Shown piece by piece: positions 42,465 through 51,394 of a stretch of 64,000 nucleotides of DNA (its first letter is position 1; every line of letters starts with the position of its first letter). The notes beneath the pieces are model-generated. The model made no database searches and was not told the origin of the DNA. It worked only from the letters and a program-made list of their open reading frames with translations. The stretch is from the NCBI RefSeq assembly GCF_003122215.1, contig NZ_QEYD01000007.1:1-64000 (forward strand), given 5' to 3'. The DNA is from Pararhodobacter marinus (GTDB lineage: Bacteria > Pseudomonadota > Alphaproteobacteria > Rhodobacterales > Rhodobacteraceae). The position numbers were made by a program, and so were the translations under genes.

Positions 42465-43682
42465 ATGTTCGAACTCGCCATCATGGGGGCCTGGGCGGAA
42501 TTCGCGCTGCGCTGGCTGCATGTCGTCACCGCCATCGCGTGGATCGGCTCGTCCTTCTATTTCATCGCCCTGGATCTGGGGCTGAACCGGAATATCCCCG
42601 GCCCGGCCGATGGCGAGGAATGGCAGGTCCATGGCGGCGGCTTCTACCATATCCAGAAATACCTCGTGGCGCCCGAGCGGATGCCCGAGCATCTCGTCTG
42701 GTTCAAATGGGAAAGCTACGCGACATGGCTGTCGGGCTTCGCGCTGATGGTAGTGGTCTATTACCTGGGATCGGAATTCTACCTGATCGATCCGGCGGTG
42801 ATGGATCTGGCGCCGTGGCAGGCGATCCTGATTTCCGTGGCCTCGCTGGCCTTCGGCTGGCTGGTCTATGACCAGATCTGCAAGCGCTTCGTGAATTCGA
42901 ACCAGACGCTGGTGATGATCGCGCTGTTCGTGGTGCTGGTCGGCATGAGCTATTTCTACACCAGCGTTTTCTCGGGCCGGGCGGCGATGATCCATCTGGG
43001 CGCGTGGACCGCGACGATCATGTCGGCCAACGTCTTCATGATCATCATCCCCAACCAGAAGATCGTCGTGGCCGACCTGAAGGCCGGGCGCAAACCCGAT
43101 CCGAAATACGGCAAGATCGCCAAGCAGCGCTCGACGCATAACAACTACCTGACGTTGCCCGTGATCTTCCTGATGCTGTCGAACCACTATCCGCTGGCTT
43201 TCGCCACGGAATACACCTGGATCATCGCGTCGCTGGTGTTCCTGATGGGGGTGACGATCCGGCATTACTTCAACTCGAACCATGCCCGCACCGGCAACCC
43301 GACCTGGACCTGGGCGGTGACGGCGGTGATCTTCATCCTGCTGATGTGGCTGTCGATCGCCCCCGCCATGCGCGAGGAAGAGGACGTGGCCGCCCTGCCC
43401 CCCGCCATCGCGCGCTTCGCCCAGGCCGAGGGTTTCGACACGGTGCATTCGGTGGTCGCCGGGCGCTGCTCGATGTGCCACGCGGAGTATCCGGGCTATC
43501 CCGGCATCAACTGGGCGCCGCGCGGCCTGCGGCTGGAAACCCCGGCCGAGGTCGCCCGCGCGGCGCGGCTGATCTACCTGCAGGCCGGGCGCTCGCACGC
43601 GATGCCGCCCGCCAATGTGAGCTGGATGGAAGAAGACGAGCGGGCGCTGATCCGCGACTGGTACCGCTCGGTGGCGGGGTGA
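42465..43682 (+). CDS. puuD: Membrane-bound urate hydroxylase PuuD with cytochrome c tail
   Basis: A 405-residue protein. About eight membrane helices of DUF989 (residues 10-310; ALRWLHVVTAIAWIGSSFYF at the start) are followed by a C-terminal cytochrome c domain with the haem motif CSMCH (about residue 332) and a distal Met in SHAMPPANVSW. PuuD hydroxylates urate to 5-hydroxyisourate and passes electrons into the respiratory chain instead of making H2O2. GGGGA precedes the ATG. It is divergent from the LysR gene. Confidence 0.94.
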   Translation: MFELAIMGAWAEFALRWLHVVTAIAWIGSSFYFIALDLGLNRNIPGPADGEEWQVHGGGFYHIQKYLVAPERMPEHLVWFKWESYATWLSGFALMVVVYYLGSEFYLIDPAVMDLAPWQAILISVASLAFGWLVYDQICKRFVNSNQTLVMIALFVVLVGMSYFYTSVFSGRAAMIHLGAWTATIMSANVFMIIIPNQKIVVADLKAGRKPDPKYGKIAKQRSTHNNYLTLPVIFLMLSNHYPLAFATEYTWIIASLVFLMGVTIRHYFNSNHARTGNPTWTWAVTAVIFILLMWLSIAPAMREEEDVAALPPAIARFAQAEGFDTVHSVVAGRCSMCHAEYPGYPGINWAPRGLRLETPAEVARAARLIYLQAGRSHAMPPANVSWMEEDERALIRDWYRSVAG

Positions 43683-43788
43683 GGCGTTAACCGGCGCGCA
43701 GCCCCGCCGCTTTCAGGAAGACCGGGGGGGCTGCCGCCCCGCCGCTATCGATAAGACCGGGGGGCTGCCGCCCCCCGGGGCCCCCCGC

Positions 43789-43821
43789 TTCAAGGAGGGT
43801 TTTCCACCCTCCTTGAAAATC
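43789..43821 (+). terminator. Terminator after puuD, followed by the ATATTT-GG-CAAAG motif
   Basis: A perfect 12-bp stem (TTCAAGGAGGGT / ACCCTCCTTGAA) with a 5-base loop lies 106 bases past puuD. ATATTTCCGG and CAAAGATG follow at 43831-43850, the same tail seen near 30.0 kb. It also lies downstream of the convergent amidase. Confidence 0.75.
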
Positions 43822-43863
43822 CTCCCGAGAATATTTCCGGAACAAAGATGTCCGGACGGTGCC

Positions 43864-45291
43864 TCAGGCGCGGTCCATGCGCGACCACAGGCGCGGCGCC
43901 ATCGGGCCGATGCCCTCTTCGATCGCCGCCATTGCGCCCACCACCAGATCCTCGCGCCAGCGCCGGCCGATGATCTGCACGCCGATGGGCTGCGTCCCGC
44001 TTTCCAGCCCCGCGAGCCGCGCCGGCACATTGCCCGCAGGCAGCCCGAGGAAATTCATCGGCGTCGACCAGATCGCCGATCCCAGCACCTCGGCCACACC
44101 CTCGGGGCCCTCGCTGTCACGGCCCGGGGCGAAGAAGGGCTGCGGCAGGAACGGGGTCAGCACCAGCGGGTAATCGTCAAGCAGGAGCGACCAGCGCCGC
44201 GCGAATCCGGTGCGCGCGGCGATGACCCGCTGGTATTCCTCGGGCTCGTAGGGCGGGAAGGCCGCGAAATACTCGGCGAAGATCCCCTTGATCACATCCG
44301 AACCAAGCCGCTGGATATCGGCCCCCAGCAGGGCCTCGGTCTCGGTCATCAGGGCGCGGAACGCGGTCGCCGCCAGCTCGCGCAGGCCGGGCGGCGTGAT
44401 CTCTTCAACAATGTAGCCCGCGTCGATCAGCGCCTCGCGCGCATCGTCGAGCGCGGCCTCGACCTCGGGGTGAAGCGGGAAATCGAGTGTCTCTTTCGTG
44501 AAGCCGACCTTGATCTTCCCCTCGATCTGCGCGCCCTTCCACGGCAGCGGCATATGGAACGGATCGCGCGGATCGGGGCGGATCATCACCGGCATGGCCA
44601 GCGCCAGATCGCGCGCCGAGCGGGTGATCAGCCCCTGCACCGACATCGCCTGCGCCAGCATCCCGCGCTCGGCCTTCTGCGACGGGTTCCAGGCCGGTAC
44701 CCGGCCCAGCCCCGGCTTGACCGTGACCGCGCCATTGGCCGAAGCCGGGTAGCGCAGCGAGCCCGCGATATCGTTGCCATGCGCCAGTGCGCCGATCCCC
44801 GCCATGACCGAGGCCCCCGCCCCGCCCGACGAGCCCCCCGCCGAAAGATGCGGGCCCCAAGGGTTGTGGGTGCGCCCGAATAACGGGTTGTCGGTATCGA
44901 CGCGGAAGGAAAACTCGGGCGTGTTGGTGCGACCGATCACCACCGCGCCCGCCTCCTGCAGCGCGCGCACCAGCGGCGCGTCCTCGGGGGCGATCACATC
45001 CTTCAGGCCGGGCAGCCCGTTCGAAGTCGCCTGCCCCGCCTGATCGACATTGATCTTGATCGTCACGGGCACGCCATGGAGCGGCCCTTTGGGCGCGTCC
45101 GAGGCGTCGAGCGCGCGGGCGCGTTTCAGCGCCGCCTCGGACAGGTCCACCACCACCGCGTTCAACGCCGGGTTGACCGCCTGCATCCGCGCGACGGCCG
45201 CGCCCACGGCCTCTTCGGCGCTGACCTCGCCCGCGCGCGTCAGCGCCGACAGCTCGGTCGCCGTCAATTGCCAGAGGGGGGTATCGGTCAT
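43864..45291 (-). CDS. Amidase (amidase signature family)
   Basis: A 475-residue amidase with the Ser-cisSer-Lys triad: GVPVTIKINVDQAG (Lys), SAGGSSGGAGASVMAGIGA (Gly/Ser-rich signature with cis-Ser) and GNDIAGSLRYPA (nucleophile Ser). GGAGC precedes the ATG at 45291. It could be an aryl or aliphatic amidase; GatA is less likely as no gatB/C neighbours exist. It stands alone between puuD and the bufferin operon. Confidence 0.88.
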   Translation of the reverse strand: MTDTPLWQLTATELSALTRAGEVSAEEAVGAAVARMQAVNPALNAVVVDLSEAALKRARALDASDAPKGPLHGVPVTIKINVDQAGQATSNGLPGLKDVIAPEDAPLVRALQEAGAVVIGRTNTPEFSFRVDTDNPLFGRTHNPWGPHLSAGGSSGGAGASVMAGIGALAHGNDIAGSLRYPASANGAVTVKPGLGRVPAWNPSQKAERGMLAQAMSVQGLITRSARDLALAMPVMIRPDPRDPFHMPLPWKGAQIEGKIKVGFTKETLDFPLHPEVEAALDDAREALIDAGYIVEEITPPGLRELAATAFRALMTETEALLGADIQRLGSDVIKGIFAEYFAAFPPYEPEEYQRVIAARTGFARRWSLLLDDYPLVLTPFLPQPFFAPGRDSEGPEGVAEVLGSAIWSTPMNFLGLPAGNVPARLAGLESGTQPIGVQIIGRRWREDLVVGAMAAIEEGIGPMAPRLWSRMDRA

Positions 45292-45411
45292 GCGGCGCTC
45301 CATCGCGGTGAGCGCGCAGGTTAGGACCGCCGCCCCCTGACGCGCAACCGCCAATCGGGCTTTCATTCTGCCACAAATACTCATCCGCGACGCCCGCCAA
45401 GGTACGCGCCC

Positions 45412-45879
45412 TCAGCGGTCGATGCCCAACGCCCGGTCAAGCGATACGACCCCGGCGCCGCGCGACAGCACCAGAAGCAGGCAGGCCGCCCAGGTGCCGT
45501 GCAGGACCCAGGCCTCGGGGAAAACGAAGACCTGGATCACCGCCACCATCACCAGAAGCCCGGCGGCGGCGAAGCGGCTGGCAAGCCCCGCGATCAGCAG
45601 CACCGACAGCGCGTGTTCCCCCAAGGTCGCCGCCACCGCCGCCCAGTCCGACGGGATCAGCGGCAGGTCGTAGACGTTTTCGAACAGGAAATAGGTCTGC
45701 TCGCGGATAGAGACCCCCTCGACCTTGGTGCGCGCGGATTGCCAGAAGACAATCCCGACGGCCAGCCGCGCGGCAAGCTGCGCCAGATCCAGCGGCACCA
45801 ACCGCGCGGCAACCGCATTGAGCGCGCGCAGGCGCGGGCGAAGTCCGGGTCCGGAATGTCTGGCGGTCGTTTCGGTCAT
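45412..45879 (-). CDS. DoxX-family membrane protein of the bufferin operon
   Basis: A 155-residue protein with four membrane helices (about 40-60, 75-97, 100-122, 127-147) of the DoxX type; RTKVEGVSI and YDLPLIPSDWAA are family-typical. DoxX proteins close most gig/buf-type operons next to DUF692 and DUF2063. Its role there is not settled; helping metal or redox handling at the membrane is a guess. The start overlaps the bufC stop by 4 bases. Confidence 0.85.
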   Translation of the reverse strand: MTETTARHSGPGLRPRLRALNAVAARLVPLDLAQLAARLAVGIVFWQSARTKVEGVSIREQTYFLFENVYDLPLIPSDWAAVAATLGEHALSVLLIAGLASRFAAAGLLVMVAVIQVFVFPEAWVLHGTWAACLLLVLSRGAGVVSLDRALGIDR

Positions 45880-46610
45880 GGCCGTTCTCCGATGCGGGAT
45901 ATGAGCTGATGGCGCAGAAGCAGCGCCAGCAGCGGGGCGGGATCATGGGTTGCGGCCTCGCCCAGCGGGACGCCCCGCAAAAGCGCCGTGAGGATCGCGT
46001 GCGAGCCCGCGTCGAGCGGTTCGGTGACGATGGCGAAATCCGGCCTGCGCGCGATCAGTGCGTGGTCGCGGCCGGACCCGGGCGGCGCGGGCGCCCGGCC
46101 CGGCTGGTTGGCCTGCCAGATCCGCAAGGCCGGATGGGCCGACGCGAAGGCATGAACCGAGGGCGCCAGCGTCAGCACCAGCCGCGCGGGATCGCCCGCG
46201 CTCAGCGCGGCGGGATCGGCCACCGGCGCATCGGCGGCGTGATACGCGTGCCCGCGCAGGGCTTCAAACCGGGCGACATCGGGCAGATAGGGCAGTCCCG
46301 CGACGGGCGGGAAGCCCGACAGGAAGGCCGGGAAATCGCCGCCCCATTCCGACAGGACCGGCGTCGCGGGCGGATGCGCGGCGGCGAAGACACCCGCCAT
46401 GGCGCTGAAGAATTCTGCCCCGACCAGCCGCTCGACCACCGGAAACCGGGCCGCCAGTGCGCGCGTCAGCCCGTGGCGGACATTGTTGCGGTAGACCGCG
46501 ACGCGGCGGTCCAGCGCATCGGCCGGGGCCAGCCCCTCGGGCGTGTCGGGCGACCAGAGCGCGGCGTGGAAGGCGGTCTCGGTCGCGGCGTGGTCAGGCA
46601 AGGACCGCAT
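45876..46610 (-). CDS. bufC: BufC/HvfC-type DUF2063 partner protein
   Basis: A 244-residue protein with the DUF2063 putative DNA-binding-like N-terminal domain ([33 protein letters not shown], about 33-65) and the [20 protein letters not shown] region. In characterised MNIO systems this partner holds the precursor and delivers it to the iron enzyme. It overlaps bufB by 17 bases and the DoxX gene by 4, which indicates tight translational coupling. Confidence 0.9.
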   Translation of the reverse strand: MRSLPDHAATETAFHAALWSPDTPEGLAPADALDRRVAVYRNNVRHGLTRALAARFPVVERLVGAEFFSAMAGVFAAAHPPATPVLSEWGGDFPAFLSGFPPVAGLPYLPDVARFEALRGHAYHAADAPVADPAALSAGDPARLVLTLAPSVHAFASAHPALRIWQANQPGRAPAPPGSGRDHALIARRPDFAIVTEPLDAGSHAILTALLRGVPLGEAATHDPAPLLALLLRHQLISRIGERP

Positions 46611-47472
46611 GGCGCGCGCCCTCCATGATCCGGTCCGCCCGCCGCGCCTCGTCGGTCAAGACGTCGAAGGCAGGCACGTCGTTATCCCATTCGATCAGCG
46701 TCGGCAGCGGCCCGGTGCGGGCGATCACCTCGGCATAAAGCGTCCAGACAGGGTCGGCCACGGGCCGTGAATGGCTGTCGATCAGCAGAGGACCACCGGG
46801 GAGGTCCTCGGCCTCGTGCCCGGCCAGATGGATCTCACCCACCGCCGCCAGCGGGAAATCGGCCAGATAGGCGCGCGGATCGCTGCGGTGATTGATGGCC
46901 GAAACGAAGACGTTGTTGATATCCAGAAGCAGCCCGCAGCCGGTACGCCGCGCGACCTCGCTCAGGAAATCGGGCTCAGACCAGGTGCTGGCGGCGAAGG
47001 TGACATAGGTCGCGGGGTTCTCCAGCAGCATCGGACGGCCCAGAGCCGACTGCACGGCATCGACATGCGCGCAGATCCGCGCCAGCGTCTCGTCCGTGTA
47101 GGGCAAGGGCAGAAGATCGTTGAGCCACGCCGCCCCGTGCGAGGACCAAGCCAGATGTTCCGAGAAACTGGCGGGCTGATAGCGGTCGACCAGCGCCTTC
47201 ACCCGCGCCAGATGCGCGCGGTCCAGAGGCCCGGCCCCGCCGATCGACAGGCCCACGCCATGCACCGACAGCGCATGATCCGCGCGCAGCTGCGTCAGCA
47301 TCGCATGCGGTGCGCCGCCGGCGCCGAGGTAGTTCTCGGCATGGATCTCGTAGAACGCCACCGGCGCTTGCAGCGCGGCCTCGAAATGCTCGGCCTTGAA
47401 GCCCAGCCCGGCGCGCCGGGGCAGACTCGTGGCGGGCAGGCGCGTATCGGGCCGGCAAAAATCGGGATGCAT
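46594..47472 (-). CDS. bufB: Multinuclear non-haem iron oxidase, DUF692 (BufB)
   Basis: A 292-residue TIM-barrel MNIO. Iron-ligand regions: [68 protein letters not shown] and [14 protein letters not shown] (His/Glu/Asp residues in each). MNIOs of this branch oxidise cysteines in DUF2282 precursors to thiooxazole-type heterocycles that bind copper. GGAGG precedes the ATG at 47472. It lies 63 bases after the precursor gene, behind a hairpin. Confidence 0.94.
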   Translation of the reverse strand: MHPDFCRPDTRLPATSLPRRAGLGFKAEHFEAALQAPVAFYEIHAENYLGAGGAPHAMLTQLRADHALSVHGVGLSIGGAGPLDRAHLARVKALVDRYQPASFSEHLAWSSHGAAWLNDLLPLPYTDETLARICAHVDAVQSALGRPMLLENPATYVTFAASTWSEPDFLSEVARRTGCGLLLDINNVFVSAINHRSDPRAYLADFPLAAVGEIHLAGHEAEDLPGGPLLIDSHSRPVADPVWTLYAEVIARTGPLPTLIEWDNDVPAFDVLTDEARRADRIMEGARHAVLA

Positions 47473-47494
47473 GGCAAATCCTCCGTCAGACAGT

Positions 47495-47528
47495 CGCGGC
47501 CCCGGCAAGGGCGATCACCGGGGCCGCG
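47495..47528 (-). terminator. Intercistronic hairpin between bufA and bufB
   Basis: A perfect 11-bp GC stem (CGCGGCCCCGG / CCGGGGCCGCG) with a 12-base loop, no U tract, 7 bases past the bufA stop. Such hairpins between a precursor and its enzymes usually stabilise the upstream transcript or stop part of transcription, giving excess precursor. Confidence 0.65.
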
Positions 47529-47535
47529 GCGAGGG

Positions 47536-48054
<519 letters not shown>

Positions 48055-48106
48055 TCACGCAGCCGTGACATCGGTGGAATTTTCGTCGAAATTGGCCGGG
48101 GGCGGT

Positions 48107-48134
48107 GTAACAACAGCCCCGCCGCCTGCGTATT
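48107..48134 (+). promoter_or_regulatory. SigF-type promoter of sigF-nrsF
   Basis: GTAACA (48107-48112), a 16-base spacer and CGTATT (48129-48134), ending 9 bases before the GTG start at 48144. Matches the bufA promoter in spacing and core bases. Transcription would start very near the start codon, giving a nearly leaderless message. Confidence 0.6.
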
Positions 48135-48143
48135 GGAGCCTGT

Positions 48144-48692
48144 GTGAGACCGTCCGAGAGCCTGTCATGGGAAGCGCTGATGCACGCCGCCAATCGCGGC
48201 GACCAGCGTGCCTATGCCCGGCTTCTGGGCGAAATCGCACCCGTCGTCCGCGGCATCGTCCGGGCCCGCGGCGGTGCGCTGGGGGCCGAGGGCTGCGAGG
48301 ACGTGGTGCAGGAGGTGTTGCTGACGATCCATCTGAAGCGCCAGACATGGCGCGAGGATGCGCCGCTGCGCCCGTGGCTCTACGCGGTGACGCGCCACAA
48401 GGTGATCGACGCGCTGCGGGCGCGCGGCACGCGGGTCGAGATCCCGGTCGAGGAGATGGCCGAGATCCTGCCCGCCGCCGAAGGGGTCGACCCGTTCGAG
48501 GCGCATGACATGGAGCGGGTGCTGGGGCAGCTCGACCCGCGCGCGGCGCAGATCCTGCGCGCGATCGGCATCGACGGCGACAGCACCGCCGAGACGGGGG
48601 CGAAACTGGGCATGACCGAGGGGGCGGTCAGAGTGGCATTGCACCGGGCGCTGAAAGCGGTGGCCCGGCTGCGGGAAAGGATGATCGAATGA
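48144..48692 (+). CDS. sigF: ECF RNA polymerase sigma factor, SigF type
   Basis: A 182-residue ECF sigma factor: region 2 (YARLLGEIAPVVRGIVRARG, EDVVQEVLLTIHLKRQTW, PLRPWLYAVTRHKVIDALR) and region 4 (LDPRAAQILRAIGIDGDSTAETGAKLGMTEGAVRVALHRALKAV). The linker is short and there are no extra domains. Start: GTG at 48144 with GGAG 4 bases upstream; ATG at 48180 is possible. It overlaps the nrsF start by 4 bases. It is divergent from bufA and probably transcribes both units. Confidence 0.9.
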   Translation: MRPSESLSWEALMHAANRGDQRAYARLLGEIAPVVRGIVRARGGALGAEGCEDVVQEVLLTIHLKRQTWREDAPLRPWLYAVTRHKVIDALRARGTRVEIPVEEMAEILPAAEGVDPFEAHDMERVLGQLDPRAAQILRAIGIDGDSTAETGAKLGMTEGAVRVALHRALKAVARLRERMIE

Positions 48693-49321
48693 AGACCGAC
48701 GCGCTGATCGCGGCGCTTGCCGCCGACACCACGCCGCGCCCCTCGCCGGGCGCGCGGATGGTGCGTGTGCTGCCCCTGGCGGTGGCGCTGTCGCTGACGG
48801 CGCTGCTGACGGGCTGGCATGTACGCGCCGACCTGGCCTCGGCGCTGGGCTCGGTCGCGGTCTACAAGACGGCGGTGCCGCTGGCGCTGGCGCTGAGCGC
48901 GCTGTGGCTGGCGCGCGGGCTTGCCCGTCCCGAGGCGCGGGCGGGCCGGGAATGGGCGCTGATCGGCGTGTTGATGGCGGGGCTGGCGCTGGCGCTGGCC
49001 TGGGGGCTGGCGGTGACGCCCGTGCCGCGCATCGCCGAGATCCTCGATACGCCCGATTACGCCAATTGCCTGATCTCGGTGCCCGTGCTGGCGGCGCTGC
49101 CGCTGGCCGGCGCGCTCTGGGCCCTGCGGGCGGGGGCGACGCTGCATCCGGCCACGAGTGGGGCGGCGGCCGGGCTGATCGCAGGCGGGGCGGCGGCCGC
49201 GATCTATTCGCTGCATTGCCCGCATGACCACCTGATGTATTTCTTCCCGGCCTATGGCGTGGCGATGGCGGGGGTGACGCTGGCCGGCGCGCTGCTGGGC
49301 GCGCGGCTCTTGCGCTGGTGA
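48689..49321 (+). CDS. nrsF: NrsF-type anti-sigma factor (DUF1109)
   Basis: A 210-residue inner-membrane protein with six helices and a short cytoplasmic N-terminus (MKTDALIAALAADTTPRPSP) that would hold the sigma factor. Two cysteines, Cys127 in YANCLIS and Cys177 in SLHCPHDH, correspond to the conserved pair in NrsF proteins that responds to metals in Caulobacter. It overlaps sigF by 4 bases. Release of SigF on copper or thiol stress is the expected mechanism. Confidence 0.9.
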   Translation: MKTDALIAALAADTTPRPSPGARMVRVLPLAVALSLTALLTGWHVRADLASALGSVAVYKTAVPLALALSALWLARGLARPEARAGREWALIGVLMAGLALALAWGLAVTPVPRIAEILDTPDYANCLISVPVLAALPLAGALWALRAGATLHPATSGAAAGLIAGGAAAAIYSLHCPHDHLMYFFPAYGVAMAGVTLAGALLGARLLRW

Positions 49322-49327
49322 GGGGGT

Positions 49328-49514
49328 GGTGCGTGCAAAGCACGCACCCTACAGCCGCGTCCCGCCGGGAATGATGCTCCCGGCAATCCGAGCCAGAACT
49401 GCGCGGCGACACGACCAGAACCCGGAGCAAGCCGAGGGCGCCGGCCGCCTCCGGCAGGCGCGCGCGCCCGGCAGCCCGAGCCGGACGCTGTAGGGTGCGT
49501 GCTGTGCACGCACC
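49328..49514. repeat. REP-type inverted pair (REPIN-like element)
   Basis: A 27-base unit at 49328-49354, itself a hairpin (GGTGCGTGC-N3-GCACGCACC plus CTACAG), recurs inverted at 49488-49514 with only the 3-base loop differing. About 133 bases separate the two. The GGTGCGTGC/GCACGCACC hairpin followed by CTAC is the kind of sequence mobilised by RAYT-type REP transposases; none is in the window. Confidence 0.75.
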
Positions 49515-49526
49515 ATGCGCCGGATC

Positions 49527-50459
49527 TCAGTCCGGCAGCGGGATGTATTCCGCGTCATCCCCCGGCGGCAGGTCGAACAACCCCTTGCCCCAGCGGCCCT
49601 GGCGCCATTCTTCCTTGGCCTCCTCGATCCGCTCTTTCGACGAGCTGACGAAGTTCCACCACAGGTAGCGCGGACCGTTCAGCGTATCGCCGCCCAGCAC
49701 AAGCAGCCGTGCGCCCGCCGCGCCCGCCTGCAGGGTGATCGCGTCACCCGGACGGAACACCGCCATCTGCCCCGCACTGATCTCCTGCCCGCCAACATGG
49801 ACCGAACCCGACAGCACGTGCAGGCCGCGATCCTCGTGCCCGTCGGGCATCGGCAGCTTGGCCTCGGCTTCCAGCCGGACATCGGCATAGAACACGTCGC
49901 CGAAGGTCGAGACCGGCGCCTTCACGCCCCAGGCATGGCCCAGGATCACCCGCGCGCGCTTGCCCTCGGCATCGAGCAGCGGCAGCACTTCCTTGCCGTG
50001 ATGCTCGAAGGCCGGCTCCATTTCTTCGCGGTCCTCGGGCAGCGCCAGCCAGGTCTGCACCCCGAACAGGTCGTGGCGGCCCTGGCGGCTCTGGGCGTCG
50101 GTGCGCTCGGAATGGGTGATGCCGCGCCCGGCGATCATCCAGTTGACCTCGCCCGGATTGATCCGCTGGTCCGAGCCGAGGCTGTCCTTGTGGATGAAAT
50201 GCCCCTCCAGCAGGTAGGTCACCGTGCCCAGCCCGATATGCGGATGCGGGCGCACGTCGATGCCCTCGCCGGTGATGAACTCGGCCGGTCCCATCTGGTC
50301 GAAGAACACGAACGGCCCCACCATGCGCCGCTCTGCCGCGGGCAGCGCGCGCCTGACCTCGAACCCGCCCAGATCGCGCGTTCGCGGGATGATCACGGTC
50401 TCGATCGCGTCGGGATCCGTGGTCAAGGGACCGGGGTCGAAATTGGGGTTCCAGCTCAT
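49527..50459 (-). CDS. Pirin-family bicupin
   Basis: A 310-residue bicupin. The N-terminal cupin has the metal site HPHIGLGTVTYLLEG ... HKDSLG and the HSER of RGITHSERTDAQSR, all typical of Pirin/YhhW. These proteins can act as quercetin 2,3-dioxygenases or as redox-controlled regulators; the natural role is open. GAGGAG precedes the ATG at 50459. The REP pair lies just past its stop. Confidence 0.88.
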   Translation of the reverse strand: MSWNPNFDPGPLTTDPDAIETVIIPRTRDLGGFEVRRALPAAERRMVGPFVFFDQMGPAEFITGEGIDVRPHPHIGLGTVTYLLEGHFIHKDSLGSDQRINPGEVNWMIAGRGITHSERTDAQSRQGRHDLFGVQTWLALPEDREEMEPAFEHHGKEVLPLLDAEGKRARVILGHAWGVKAPVSTFGDVFYADVRLEAEAKLPMPDGHEDRGLHVLSGSVHVGGQEISAGQMAVFRPGDAITLQAGAAGARLLVLGGDTLNGPRYLWWNFVSSSKERIEEAKEEWRQGRWGKGLFDLPPGDDAEYIPLPD

Positions 50460-50591
50460 CCTGAGGCTCCTCTGTCGGGTCGTCTCTTTAAGATGGCGTT
50501 GGCGGCACCGGCGGCAACCGGTGCAGACAAGACCTGCACCCCTGCACAATAGCCCGCCCCCTCGACGGCACAATCCCCGCTCAGGGCACGC

Positions 50592-51362
50592 TCAGCGCCG
50601 GAACAGGCCGTTGGGCTGGGCGGGCGGCAACGGGGCCGCGCCGCGGCGGCGGACCACCGGGATCACCACCTGCGCGGTGGGATGCGGGGGCACCCCGCCG
50701 AAGCGGCGCCAGAAGATCCGCCCGCCCCTCAGCCGCCATGTGCGCGAACACAAAGCCACGCCCGCAAGGAAGCCGCCGACATGCGCCCAGAACGCGACCC
50801 CGCCATCGGCGGGCGTCGTCATACCCCCCGCGACCTGCACGACGAACCACGCGCCTAAAAGCGCCCAGGCGGGCACCGCGACGACCCGCAGACCGACGAC
50901 GTACCACAACAGCATCTCGACCCGGGCGCGGGGGAACATCAGCAGATAGCCCCCCATCACGCCCGCCACCGCGCCCGAGGCCCCGGCGATGGCGACGGGG
51001 CTCGACGGTTCGGCCAGCACCTGCAGCGCGAAGGCGACGATCCCGCAGGCGAGATAGAACAGCCCGAATCGCAAGGAGCCCAGCTCGGCCTCCAGATTGT
51101 CGCCGAAGACGCGCAGGAACAGCATGTTGAGCGCCAGATGGATCCAGCCGCCATGCACGAACATCGCCGTGAGCGGCGTCACAAGCCCCTCGCCCCGCAG
51201 GAAACGGTCGGGGATCAGGCCCCAGTCGTGATAGATCCGCGCCACCGAGGCATCCGTGCCAAGCGGGTAAAACGCCGCAAAGGCCAGCACATTGGCGATG
51301 ATCACCGCCCAGGTCACATAGGGCACACACCCCGACGGGTTACGGTCACGAAACGGCAGCAT
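50592..51362 (-). CDS. Rhomboid-family intramembrane protease
   Basis: A 256-residue membrane protein with six helices. Rhomboid motifs: FVHGGWIHLALNMLFL (HxxxHxxxN type), IAGASGAVAGVMGGYLL (GASG, catalytic Ser) and FWAHVGGFLAGVAL (catalytic His). A basic C-terminal tail follows. ATG at 51362 was preferred; a TTG at 51398 would add a 12-residue leader and overlap the putA stop by 4 bases. Substrates unknown. Confidence 0.88.
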   Translation of the reverse strand: MLPFRDRNPSGCVPYVTWAVIIANVLAFAAFYPLGTDASVARIYHDWGLIPDRFLRGEGLVTPLTAMFVHGGWIHLALNMLFLRVFGDNLEAELGSLRFGLFYLACGIVAFALQVLAEPSSPVAIAGASGAVAGVMGGYLLMFPRARVEMLLWYVVGLRVVAVPAWALLGAWFVVQVAGGMTTPADGGVAFWAHVGGFLAGVALCSRTWRLRGGRIFWRRFGGVPPHPTAQVVIPVVRRRGAAPLPPAQPNGLFRR

Positions 51363-51394
51363 GGCAAAGGGGATGCGCGACGCGCGCGCCTCCG

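Noticed and set aside
43736-43790. Tandem repeat GGGGGCTGCCGCCCC as a possible array
   Set aside because: Two imperfect copies of a common terminator-type hairpin, not a regular array.
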